This document shows positions 52,255 through 60,263 of a stretch of 64,000 bases of DNA, in pieces. Position numbers and translations under genes: made by a program. Every line of letters begins with the position of its first letter. The stretch's first letter is position 1. Source of the DNA: Clostridium_AF sediminicola (GTDB lineage Bacteria > Bacillota > Clostridia > Clostridiales > Clostridiaceae); contig NZ_BAABMF010000011.1 in assembly GCF_050402865.1 (NCBI RefSeq), positions 1-64,000 of the forward strand. Direction: 5' to 3'. The notes below the pieces were generated by a model. The model had not been told where the DNA came from, did no database searches, and saw only the letters and a program-made list of their open reading frames with translations.

Positions 52255-52297
52255 AATTATCATTGATTGTTTAAATTATTGACAATTAATGATAATT
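52255..52297 (-). promoter_or_regulatory. promoter within a 16-bp inverted repeat (candidate operator)
   Basis: AATTATCATTGATTGT and ACAATTAATGATAATT pair with one mismatch around 11 bases. On the minus strand TTGTCA (52285-52280), 18 bp, GATAAT (52261-52256) form a promoter whose two hexamers fall one in each arm, the usual geometry of a repressor site. TGATAAT words recall Fur-type boxes, but the fit is not good enough to name the regulator. Confidence 0.6.
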
Positions 52298-52369
52298 TTA
52301 AACTTTAATGAAATGAATATATAGTAAAAAAATTTCTATTTTCCCAAAATTTAATTTATTATCTTAAAA

Positions 52370-52398
52370 ATAAAAAGTCACACTTTTTAAGTGTGACT
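52370..52398 (-). terminator. intrinsic terminator of ligA
   Basis: AGTCACACTT and AAGTGTGACT form a perfect 10-bp stem with a 3-nt loop, followed on the minus strand by TTTTTATTTTT, 22 bases after the ligA stop. Confidence 0.93.
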
Positions 52399-52419
52399 CA
52401 TAATTTTTAATTATTACCG

Positions 52420-54417
52420 CTAAATATTTTTTATTTTTTCTATAAATTCATCTTCCGTAATTATCTCCACGCCCAGTTCAATAGCTTTATCATATTTAGA
52501 CCCCGGTTCTTTCCCTACAATTACATAATTTGTTTTTTTGCTTACACTTCCAGAAACCTTAGCCCCTAAAGCTTGAAGTTTTTCTTTTATTTCACTTCTT
52601 TTAAAAGACTGAAGAGAGCCTGTAACTACTACTGTTTTTTCAATGAATGGATTTTCAATAATTTCATTTTCTTCGAAATATGGCGTTACTCCAAGTGCAA
52701 ATAATTCCTCTACAGTTTCATTAATTTTTTCTTCAGAAAAAAATTCAACAATATTTTCAGCTACAATATTTCCAATATCAGCTATTTGAATCAACTTTTC
52801 TAATGATGCCTCTTTCAACTTGTGGATATTTTTAAATTCTTTAGCTAAGTCAGTGGCAGTTTTTTTACCTACATTAGGAATGCCTAATGCATAAATAAAA
52901 GATGCTAAATCACAATTTTTACTTCTTTCAATTGCATCTATTAGGTTTTGTGCTTTTTTATCACCGAATCTCTCTACTTCTAATAACTGATCTTTATTAA
53001 TTCTATATAAATCAGATAAAGATTTTATATCTAATGATTCAAATAATTGCTCAGCTGTTTTTTCACTAAATCCCGCAATATTCATAGCTTCTCTACTACC
53101 ATAATGTACTATAGATTTCACAAGTTGTGGCTTGCACGATAAAGTGTTTTCACAAAAATAATGTACCCCGTCCTGATGTATTTCACTTTCACAATATGGA
53201 CAAACTTCTGGTGCAATAATTTCTTGTACTTCATTATCAGATTCAATTGTACCCATTATCTCAGGAATAACATCATTAGATCTTCTTATTAAAACTTTAC
53301 TTCCAATCTTTACTGCTTTTCTTTTAATATCATCCATATTATTTAATGTTGCTCTTTTAACAGTAACACCACCAATGTCTACAGGTTCTAATATAGCCGT
53401 AGGCGTAACTCTGCCGCTTCTCCCTACATTCCACTCAACATCTAGTAGTCTTGTTGTTACTTCCCTAGCTTCAAATTTATACGCATGAGCCCATTTAGGA
53501 AATTTAACAGTATATCCAATTAATTCTCTAGTTCTAATATCATCAATAGCTATAACTATTCCATCAATTTCATAATTCAAATCTTCTCTTACTTTATTAA
53601 TATATTCTATTTCATTTTGTATGTCTTCTATACTAGCACAAACTTTTATGTAATCATCCATTGGAAATCCTTTTGTTTTTATAAAATCTAACATCTCTAA
53701 ATAAGATTTAAAAGGTTCTCCTTCATTGTAAACTACATTATAGAAAAAAGCTGACAGATTTCTTTTTGCAGTTTCTTTTACATTTAAATTTCTTAAAGCT
53801 CCTGCTGCACCATTTCTTAAATTCTTTAACGGAACTACTGCTGTTTCGTTATATTTTTGAAAAGCTTCCTTTGTCATTATTGCTTCACCATGTACTTCAA
53901 CAGTATAGCCATAATCAATTTTCAATGGGATACTTTTTATTGTTTTTGCTTGAGCTGTTATATCTTCACCTACAACTCCCGTTCCTCTTGAAGCAGCTTT
54001 TTCCATAATTCCTTCTTCATCATAGGTACAATTTATTGTAAGTCCATCAAATTTTTTAGTAACTATGTATTTTAAATCTGGCAGTTTATCTTCATTATTT
54101 ATATTATATTCATTTACAAATTTGACATTCCTATTGTGCCACTCTATTAATTCTTCAATGGATTGTGCTTTCCCTAAGCTCCATAAACGTCCTTTATGTG
54201 TATATTTATTAAACTGAGATAAAACAACATCACCTACTCTTTGCGTAGGTGAATAAGGCAACATATAACCTGTTTCAGTCTCAAGTTTTACTAACTCATC
54301 ATATTTAACATCATATTCTTTATCTGAAATAGTTGGTGAGTCTAAAGTATAGTATTCATATGCATATTGATTAAGTTGCTCTACCAACTGTTTGATTTGT
54401 TTTTTTATTTCTTCCAT
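52420..54417 (-). CDS. ligA: NAD-dependent DNA ligase LigA
   Basis: About 665 residues. Domain Ia binds NMN (YEYYTLDSPTISDKEYD). The adenylation domain has the KxDG lysine in VTKKFDGLTI and motif RGTGVVGEDIT. An OB fold follows, then a four-Cys zinc finger (CPYCESEIHQDG and CENTLSC), helix-hairpin-helix repeats (IPNVGKKTATDLAK) and a C-terminal BRCT domain (KTVVVTGSLQSFKRSEI). It seals Okazaki fragments. ATG 54432 is in frame upstream, but GGAGG lies five bases before ATG 54417. It follows pcrA, separated by a dispersed repeat. Confidence 0.97.
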   Translation of the reverse strand: MEEIKKQIKQLVEQLNQYAYEYYTLDSPTISDKEYDVKYDELVKLETETGYMLPYSPTQRVGDVVLSQFNKYTHKGRLWSLGKAQSIEELIEWHNRNVKFVNEYNINNEDKLPDLKYIVTKKFDGLTINCTYDEEGIMEKAASRGTGVVGEDITAQAKTIKSIPLKIDYGYTVEVHGEAIMTKEAFQKYNETAVVPLKNLRNGAAGALRNLNVKETAKRNLSAFFYNVVYNEGEPFKSYLEMLDFIKTKGFPMDDYIKVCASIEDIQNEIEYINKVREDLNYEIDGIVIAIDDIRTRELIGYTVKFPKWAHAYKFEAREVTTRLLDVEWNVGRSGRVTPTAILEPVDIGGVTVKRATLNNMDDIKRKAVKIGSKVLIRRSNDVIPEIMGTIESDNEVQEIIAPEVCPYCESEIHQDGVHYFCENTLSCKPQLVKSIVHYGSREAMNIAGFSEKTAEQLFESLDIKSLSDLYRINKDQLLEVERFGDKKAQNLIDAIERSKNCDLASFIYALGIPNVGKKTATDLAKEFKNIHKLKEASLEKLIQIADIGNIVAENIVEFFSEEKINETVEELFALGVTPYFEENEIIENPFIEKTVVVTGSLQSFKRSEIKEKLQALGAKVSGSVSKKTNYVIVGKEPGSKYDKAIELGVEIITEDEFIEKIKNI

Positions 54418-54444
54418 GTTTTCCTCCATCATATACCTATTAAA

Positions 54445-54536
54445 TTAAGAATTATGGAAACCTTTTGCAAGCGAAAGCTAGTAAATTCAAAGATTTTCTG
54501 AAAGAAAATCAACCATAATTGTGAATTGTGCATTAA
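54445..54536. repeat. dispersed intergenic repeat, pcrA-ligA copy
   Basis: AATTATGG (54450-54457) and CCATAATT (54513-54520) are outer complementary words. Inside are CCTTTTGCAAGCGAAAGC and the hairpin GATTTTCT-GAA-AGAAAATC. ATTGTGAATTGTGCATTAA follows at the right end. It shares these blocks with the copies near 26117 and 62885. The right end reaches the pcrA stop codon. Confidence 0.7.
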
Positions 54537-56776
54537 ATTAATTCTATAGGTGCTTTACTCAAAACAAACTGTTTAATTCCCATATTATCGAAAGCAATTG
54601 TGACTTTCTTATCTTTCTCAACTTTACTCACTGAGATTATTGTGCCGATTCCAAAATTACTATGTTTTACTTTCCGTCCTACACTAGCTTCTTTTGAATT
54701 TACATTTTTATTTGACTCTACTTTACTTTTTAAACTTGATTCTAAAACAGAAGGTCTTTTCTTATTAACCTGTAATTTATGCGCAGTATTGTAACTATTC
54801 TTAAATTGAGATTTCTTATTAGCAGAAGCATTAGTTTCCTTACTTCCAAAAGTTATTCTTTCTTTTAGTCCTTCTGAAATTTCATTTATGAAATCTGATT
54901 CTGGATAAAATGATGTTCTTCCAAAAACCATTCTTCTTTCTGCTGATGTCATATATAGCTTTTCTTTTGCTCTAGTAATACCAACATAGCATAATCTTCT
55001 TGCCTCTTCCATTTCGTCTTCACTATTAAAAGATCTGCTTCCTGGGAAAATACCATTCTCCATACCCACCATAAATACTATCGGGAATTCCAAGCCCTTA
55101 GCACTATGAACTGTCATCATTACTATAGAATCCGCATCTTCATCATAATTATCAACATCTGCAACTAAAGTAGTTTTCTCCAAAAATGCTGCTAATGACT
55201 TGTCCTCAGAATTATTTTCGAATTCAACCGCTGCTGAAACAAGTTCCTTAATATTTTCAACTCTACTTCTATCTTCTATGTTTTTTGAATTTTTATACAT
55301 CTTTAGATATCCTGTTGTTTCAAGAATTTCTTCAATTAACTTAGATACAGTAATTTGATCTTTTCTTCTCATAAAACTATTCATTAAACTTGTATACTTG
55401 TTTATAGCTGTAGCTGCTCTTTTTGTTATTCCAGGAATATTTTCTATATCTAAAACAACACTATACATGCACTCTTCCATATAGTTAGCAAATTCTTGAA
55501 TTTTTTCTATGGTAGCATTACCTATTCCTCTTTTGGGAACATTGATTGTTCTATTAAAACTTACATTATCAAGAGGATTATTGATTAATTTCAAGTAAGA
55601 CATAATATCTTTTATTTCTTTTCTATCATAGAATTTCAATCCGCCAATAATTCTGTATGGTACAGAATTTTTTATAAGAACATCCTCAAATATCCTTGAT
55701 TGAGCATTAGTTCTATATAATATAGCAAAATCTTTATATCGTCTAGCACCACTTTCTGCTAGCTTTTTTATATTATTTGCAACAAATGTAGCTTCATCTA
55801 TATCAGATGTTGCTCTATAAATTTTCACTTTTTCTCCTGCTTCATTTTCTGTTCTTAAAACTTTGTTCTTTCTATTCATATTATTTTTTATTACAATATT
55901 GGCAGCATTCAAAATTGTTTCTTTTGACCTATAATTTTGTTCTAATTTAACAACTTTAGCATTAGGATAGTCTTTTTCAAAGTCTAAAATATTTCTAATA
56001 TCCGCGCCTCTCCATTGATAAATACATTGGTCATCGTCTCCAACTACAACAATATTTTTATGACCTGCTGCTAATAATCTCACTAGTTCATATTGAGCTT
56101 TATTTGTATCTTGATATTCATCAACCATAACATACTTGAATTTTCTTTGATAAAATTCCAAAACATCCGGATATTTTTTAAACAAATCCACTGTTTTAAA
56201 TATTATATCATCAAAATCCAATGCATTATTATTTTTCAACTTTTTCTGATAAAGGCCATATGCTTCAGATATTTTGCTCCATCTATAATTTGATTCAGCT
56301 TCTTTTTCATACATTTTGGGAGTAATTAAATTATCCTTTAGCTCTCCTATTTTAGATAAAATTTCTTTTTCATTCATATCTTTTTCATTTATATTTAATT
56401 CTTTCATACAATCTTTCATCAGAATTCTAGAATCAGAAGTATCATAAATTCCAAAATTCTTATTGTACCCAATTTTATCAATTTCTCTTCTTAATATTCT
56501 TATACAACTTGAGTGAAAAGTAGATACCCACATGTTATCCGCATCATCACCAATTAAGTTTTTAATTCTTTCTTTCATTTCACCTGCTGCTTTATTTGTG
56601 AAAGTTATAGCTAAAATACTATAAAATGGAATATTAAGATCTTGAATCATATGCGCTATCCTATATGTAAGTACTCTTGTCTTTCCGCTTCCTGCACCAG
56701 CTAAAACCAACACTGGTCCTTCTATTGCTGTTGCTGCCTCATATTGTTCTTTATTCAGTAAGTTCTTTAAGTCCAT
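54533..56776 (-). CDS. pcrA: ATP-dependent DNA helicase PcrA (UvrD/Rep family)
   Basis: A 747-residue superfamily 1A 3'-5' helicase for repair and replication restart. Motif I is LAGAGSGKTRVLTYR (about 26-40), Ia is ITFTNKAAGEMKER, II is VMVDEYQDTNKAQYE, III is VVGDDDQCIYQWRGAD, IV is LEQNYRS, V is VMMTVHSAKGLEF and VI is ARRLCYVGITRAKEKLY. The C-terminal part (about 640-747) is a basic linker and a Tudor-like domain (VGRKVKHSNFGIGTIISVSK) that binds RNA polymerase. Ribosome site GAGGAGTGG. Complete. Confidence 0.97.
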   Translation of the reverse strand: MDLKNLLNKEQYEAATAIEGPVLVLAGAGSGKTRVLTYRIAHMIQDLNIPFYSILAITFTNKAAGEMKERIKNLIGDDADNMWVSTFHSSCIRILRREIDKIGYNKNFGIYDTSDSRILMKDCMKELNINEKDMNEKEILSKIGELKDNLITPKMYEKEAESNYRWSKISEAYGLYQKKLKNNNALDFDDIIFKTVDLFKKYPDVLEFYQRKFKYVMVDEYQDTNKAQYELVRLLAAGHKNIVVVGDDDQCIYQWRGADIRNILDFEKDYPNAKVVKLEQNYRSKETILNAANIVIKNNMNRKNKVLRTENEAGEKVKIYRATSDIDEATFVANNIKKLAESGARRYKDFAILYRTNAQSRIFEDVLIKNSVPYRIIGGLKFYDRKEIKDIMSYLKLINNPLDNVSFNRTINVPKRGIGNATIEKIQEFANYMEECMYSVVLDIENIPGITKRAATAINKYTSLMNSFMRRKDQITVSKLIEEILETTGYLKMYKNSKNIEDRSRVENIKELVSAAVEFENNSEDKSLAAFLEKTTLVADVDNYDEDADSIVMMTVHSAKGLEFPIVFMVGMENGIFPGSRSFNSEDEMEEARRLCYVGITRAKEKLYMTSAERRMVFGRTSFYPESDFINEISEGLKERITFGSKETNASANKKSQFKNSYNTAHKLQVNKKRPSVLESSLKSKVESNKNVNSKEASVGRKVKHSNFGIGTIISVSKVEKDKKVTIAFDNMGIKQFVLSKAPIELI

Positions 56777-56905
56777 TCAACCACTCCTCAAATATTAACA
56801 CATTAGTATCTTCAATGTATCAAATTAGTTAAACACCATTTTTTTATATCTACAAAATTCTTTATTTAAATTAAGAATTTTTAATTTTATTGTTCTGTTT
56901 ATCTA

Positions 56906-57205
56906 TTATTCCCAATTTATTCTTTCTAATACAAGGTTGTACCCGTCACTTCCATAATTTAGACATTTATTAACTCTACTAATAGTAGCTGTACTAGCTC
57001 CTGTCTTATCAGCAATTTCAGTATAAGTCTTCTTCTGTTTTAACATTTTAGCAACTTGAAGCCTTTGCTCTACTGATTTTATTTCATTAATAGTAAAAAT
57101 ATCTTCTATAAACTTATAGCATTCCTCAATGCTTTCTAAAGATAACATAGCTTCACACAAAAAATCCATTCCAGAACTTTTTAATTTTGACATATAATCT
57201 GCCAT
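56906..57205 (-). CDS. YerC/YecD family TrpR-superfamily regulator
   Basis: A 99-residue DNA-binding protein of the TrpR/YerC/YecD group. After MADYMSKLKSSGMDFLCEAMLSL come the dimerisation helices and the HTH: IKSVEQRLQVAKMLKQKKTYTEIADKTGASTATISRVNKCL. The end is NYGSDGYNLVLERINWE. An upstream in-frame start at 57229 would add eight residues, but GAGGTGATTTT directly precedes ATG 57205. Orthologues often sit next to pcrA in Firmicutes, as here. The target is unknown; it is not the tryptophan repressor itself. A structured RNA lies upstream. Confidence 0.9.
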   Translation of the reverse strand: MADYMSKLKSSGMDFLCEAMLSLESIEECYKFIEDIFTINEIKSVEQRLQVAKMLKQKKTYTEIADKTGASTATISRVNKCLNYGSDGYNLVLERINWE

Positions 57206-57305
57206 AAAATCACCTCTCGTATATTGCATAATTATATTTTATCACATAGTAAGGTTATCCCACAAAAGTATTTCACTATAGATTCACTTTAGTTTAAAAC
57301 AGAGC

Positions 57306-57333
57306 AAAAAAAAAATGCTACCTCTAGGTAGCA
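57306..57333 (-). terminator. intrinsic terminator of the structured RNA
   Basis: On the minus strand TGCTACC-TAGA-GGTAGCA is followed by ten T. It lies about 100 bases before the YerC-like gene. Confidence 0.95.
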
Positions 57334-57425
57334 AAATTGTTTTATGCAATAGGGCGAAGGTCACCCTGGGGCTGGGTACCTTCCGAAATAAAAAGGGGAC
57401 TATTAATTTTTTATTTTCCCTTGCA
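57306..57425 (-). ncRNA. structured RNA of about 120 nt, three-way junction, unidentified
   Basis: It has a promoter (57460-57432) and a strong terminator (57333-57306), with no reading frame between. The predicted start at about 57425 coincides with the closing stem P1: TGCAA-GGG (57425-57418) with CCC-TA-TTGCA (57354-57345). P2 is AAATAAAAA (57416-57408) with TTTTTATTT (57394-57386) and a loop ending GTCCCC. P3 is GAAGGTACCC (57383-57374) with GGGT-G-ACCTTC (57366-57356) and the loop AGCCCCA. Both loops are C-rich, as in small RNAs that target ribosome sites. A P1-closed junction followed by a terminator is also riboswitch architecture. I do not recognise the family. Confidence 0.7.
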
Positions 57426-57431
57426 GAAAAT

Positions 57432-57460
57432 ATTATATTAGAATTAGTATTAAAAAGCAA
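57432..57460 (-). promoter_or_regulatory. promoter of the structured RNA
   Basis: On the minus strand TTGCTT (57460-57455), 17 bp, TATAAT (57437-57432). The expected start 7 bases on is the first base of the RNA closing stem. Confidence 0.85.
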
Positions 57461-57553
57461 GTCATTTACAAAAAATATTGCATTTTTTTATATTTATTAA
57501 TATTTTTCTTTCATTTTTATGTAATCGTTAAATTATTATACTTTTATATACAA

Positions 57554-58270
57554 TTATATCATCTTAAGTTGTGCAACTTCTTCTTCAGTAAGTTCTCTAA
57601 ATAGGCCTTTAGCCAAGTTTTTATCTAATTCCAAAGGTCCCATCTTTACTCTTTTAAGAAAAACAACATTCTTACCTCTAGCTATAAACATCCTCTTTAC
57701 TTGGTGGAATTTACCTTCACGGATTGTAAGTAATATTTCAGAACCATGCTCATTTGCAGTAATTATTTCTAATTTTGCAGGAAGACATTCATAATCATCC
57801 TCTAACACAATCCCTTTTTTGAATTCTGCAATATCTCTTTCATCAACTTTTTGATCTATCTCTGCATAATATACTTTATCTACATGATGTTTTGGGGATG
57901 TCAATCTATGATTTAGTTCACCATCATTAGTTAATAAAAGTAATCCAACTGTATCTTTATCTAACCTACCAACAGGGGCTGGTTTAAATACTTGATACTC
58001 ATATGGTAGTAAATCTACTACTGTTTCATCATAATTATCGTGAGTTGCAGATACCACTCCATTAGGTTTATTTAGCATTATGTACACATATTCTCTATAT
58101 AAAATCTCTTCTCCAAAGACTTTTATAATCATTGTATTAGGATCAACTTTTGCACTTACATCTTTTATAGTCTTTCCTTCAACTTCAATGTCTCCATTTT
58201 TAGCTAATTTCTTAATTTCTTTTCTAGAACCATATCCTAGATTCGCAAGTATTTTGTCTATTCTCTCCAT
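57554..58270 (-). CDS. RsuA-family pseudouridine synthase
   Basis: A 238-residue rRNA pseudouridine synthase. The N-terminal S4 domain (MERIDKILANLGYGSRKEIKKLAKNGDIEVEG) binds RNA. The catalytic domain has the active Asp in PVGRLDKDTVGLLLLTNDG, and LTSPKHHVDKVYYAEID and EGKFHQVKRMF are diagnostic of the RsuA/RluB/E/F family. The form fits RsuA, which acts on 16S position 516. Longer in-frame sequence to 58303 overlaps the neighbouring gene end. ATG 58270 has AAGGAGCTAAAG and is preferred. It lies 13 bases after the Y_Y_Y protein gene, possibly in one transcript. Confidence 0.93.
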   Translation of the reverse strand: MERIDKILANLGYGSRKEIKKLAKNGDIEVEGKTIKDVSAKVDPNTMIIKVFGEEILYREYVYIMLNKPNGVVSATHDNYDETVVDLLPYEYQVFKPAPVGRLDKDTVGLLLLTNDGELNHRLTSPKHHVDKVYYAEIDQKVDERDIAEFKKGIVLEDDYECLPAKLEIITANEHGSEILLTIREGKFHQVKRMFIARGKNVVFLKRVKMGPLELDKNLAKGLFRELTEEEVAQLKMI

Positions 58271-58283
58271 CTTTAGCTCCTTT

Positions 58284-60119
58284 TTATAATATATCCATTT
58301 CAATATTTAAATCAATTTTTTTATAATCATCATATTTTGATAATGAATCTCTGCTTTTTGCAATAATAAAGACTGAATATTTCCCTAACTTTCTAGGTAA
58401 AAATGTATAATAATTTTTTTTACTAAGATTTTGAACTAGCTTCCAGTTTTTATCTTCGTTTATATAGAATTCGTACATAACATCTTCTCCATACATTGAT
58501 TCTACTCGTATAGTAATCGGATAATCAATTATATATTCATCTTTATCAATATGTACATCTGTAATTTTAACAGTTTTAAATTCTTTAATACAAATCATTG
58601 TATTATTTAAATATTCTTTTTCAATTCCTGTATCAATATTCTTTTTAACTATATCAATAGAATAGCCACCTTCCACTCTAGGCTGGAATATTAACTTACC
58701 ATTTTTTGAAAAATCGATTTCCTCAATTATCGTATTTTCTAATCGTATTATATATTTATACATTAAATTTTCAATATTATTTTTATGAAAATCAATAACG
58801 ATTTTATCCCCAACTAAATATTCGTTTTTTGCTCCCATTATTGAATAATCAATTTTGTTCTCTCCAATATAAACAAATGTAATAGCCTTCTCATAGCATT
58901 TGTTATCTGCATCTATATTTTTTACAGTAGTCTCTATTTCATACTCACCAAATTTTTCTGTTGAAAAATTCAGTGTATTGTTCGTAGAATATTCAATGAT
59001 ATCTTCATTTCCTGATTTATTAATCTTATAATTATATAATATCTCACTTCCGCCTTCTGCAAAAACTTCTAAGTCAATAAAACCTTCTTCACCATTATTA
59101 ATAAGTTTATTTATTGTGATATATTTGATTTTCACTTCTTCATCTTTATATGAATCCATATCCACAGCTACAGCTTTTTGAACTAAAACAGTTTCTTCTT
59201 CGCACGCTTGTCTATCTTCAGTTAATATTTCAATTTCTTTGAATTTTTCTTCTTCTTTAGCATTTAATTTTACTGAATACATTAAAGTAGTTTTATCATC
59301 AAAAGGTTCTTCGGAATCTTTTGATTTAACATAACATACCAAAGTATATGATCCCGGATTCTTTTCATTGTATTTTAGGATATTACTTTCTGAAAAATCA
59401 CTTAAGATAATGTTTTTATTTTCATTATCTATCTTTTCAAACTTATAAAGTGCTTTACTTTTTAAACACTTTTGAACATCAACTTTAAATTTTAACTCAT
59501 TCTCTGTATACAATAAAGTTTCACATGGGATTAGTGACTTAATCTCGTACTTTTCCTGTGGTATTACTTTTATCCTTGTTTTTTTCAAGTCTTCAAATGC
59601 TACTTCAGAATCTTCATCTTTACTCTGTATTGTAATAATATGCTCCCCAATATATTCAGTAACATATTCTATAGAGTTTTCTTTTGAATATTCTTTATAA
59701 TGGATTTGATTTTCACCTTGATTTATTATATATTTGTACATTAATCCTTTATCCTTAGGAGATACATTTATTAAAACTTTTTCGCCAACAATTACCTCTT
59801 TTTTGTTTACATTGATTTTTTCAATGATATTAGTTTTAATATTACCAATTGAGTATTGACACTTATATATATAATCAAAAGGTTTTTTACTATGAGACAT
59901 TTTAGCTTGTATCATAATTATATAATTCCCATCTTCTCTAGGTATCCATATAGCTTTTGTTGACATGCTATAGTTTTTCAAAGTCCTCCATCTGCCATTA
60001 TACCCAATCATATACTTATATAACAATTTTTCATCTGAATGTTTATTAACGTTAATAATTATTTCTTTAAATTTCTTTTGTGGAGAATTCAAATTAAATC
60101 TAACATTTAATTCATTCAT
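58284..60119 (-). CDS. six-repeat triple-tyrosine (Y_Y_Y) domain protein
   Basis: A 611-residue protein built from six tandem beta-sandwich repeats, at about residues 5-90, 100-185, 195-285, 330-420, 430-512 and 515-607. Each has a hhYKY-type strand (LLYKYMIGYNGRW, LMYKYIINQG, ALYKFEKID, ILYNYKINK, LMYKYIIRL, VMYEFYINED) and a late GxYxIxxxAK strand (DGNYIIMIQAK, GEHIITIQSK, LGKYSVFIIAK). This is the Y_Y_Y/Reg_prop-associated fold, common in clostridial proteins. It has no signal peptide, anchor or catalytic domain, so it is probably an intracellular binding protein. AGAGGTGAAGC supports ATG 60119. It is divergent from pullulanase. Confidence 0.82.
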   Translation of the reverse strand: MNELNVRFNLNSPQKKFKEIIINVNKHSDEKLLYKYMIGYNGRWRTLKNYSMSTKAIWIPREDGNYIIMIQAKMSHSKKPFDYIYKCQYSIGNIKTNIIEKINVNKKEVIVGEKVLINVSPKDKGLMYKYIINQGENQIHYKEYSKENSIEYVTEYIGEHIITIQSKDEDSEVAFEDLKKTRIKVIPQEKYEIKSLIPCETLLYTENELKFKVDVQKCLKSKALYKFEKIDNENKNIILSDFSESNILKYNEKNPGSYTLVCYVKSKDSEEPFDDKTTLMYSVKLNAKEEEKFKEIEILTEDRQACEEETVLVQKAVAVDMDSYKDEEVKIKYITINKLINNGEEGFIDLEVFAEGGSEILYNYKINKSGNEDIIEYSTNNTLNFSTEKFGEYEIETTVKNIDADNKCYEKAITFVYIGENKIDYSIMGAKNEYLVGDKIVIDFHKNNIENLMYKYIIRLENTIIEEIDFSKNGKLIFQPRVEGGYSIDIVKKNIDTGIEKEYLNNTMICIKEFKTVKITDVHIDKDEYIIDYPITIRVESMYGEDVMYEFYINEDKNWKLVQNLSKKNYYTFLPRKLGKYSVFIIAKSRDSLSKYDDYKKIDLNIEMDIL

Positions 60120-60192
60120 AAGCTTCACCTCTGACTCATAATATATCAATATACTAATTATATTACATTTCATTACTTTACACTAACATTTT

Positions 60193-60221
60193 TTGACTTG
60201 TTTAGTAAATGAGTTTATAAT
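60193..60221 (+). promoter_or_regulatory. promoter of pulA
   Basis: TTGACT (60193-60198), 17 bp, TATAAT (60216-60221), 42 bases before the start codon. Confidence 0.88.
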
Positions 60222-60263
60222 TAAGTTAATTCTTTAGAGTTTTAACCTTTTAGGAGGAATGGA

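Noticed and set aside
52255..52297. Fur box upstream of the solute-binding protein
   Set aside because: TGATAAT words are present, but the spacing and the 11-bp centre do not fit the Fur 7-1-7 pattern.
57315..57500. A 61-codon plus-strand frame across the structured RNA
   Set aside because: It runs antisense through the terminator and stems, has no ribosome site, and the start lies inside the terminator hairpin.
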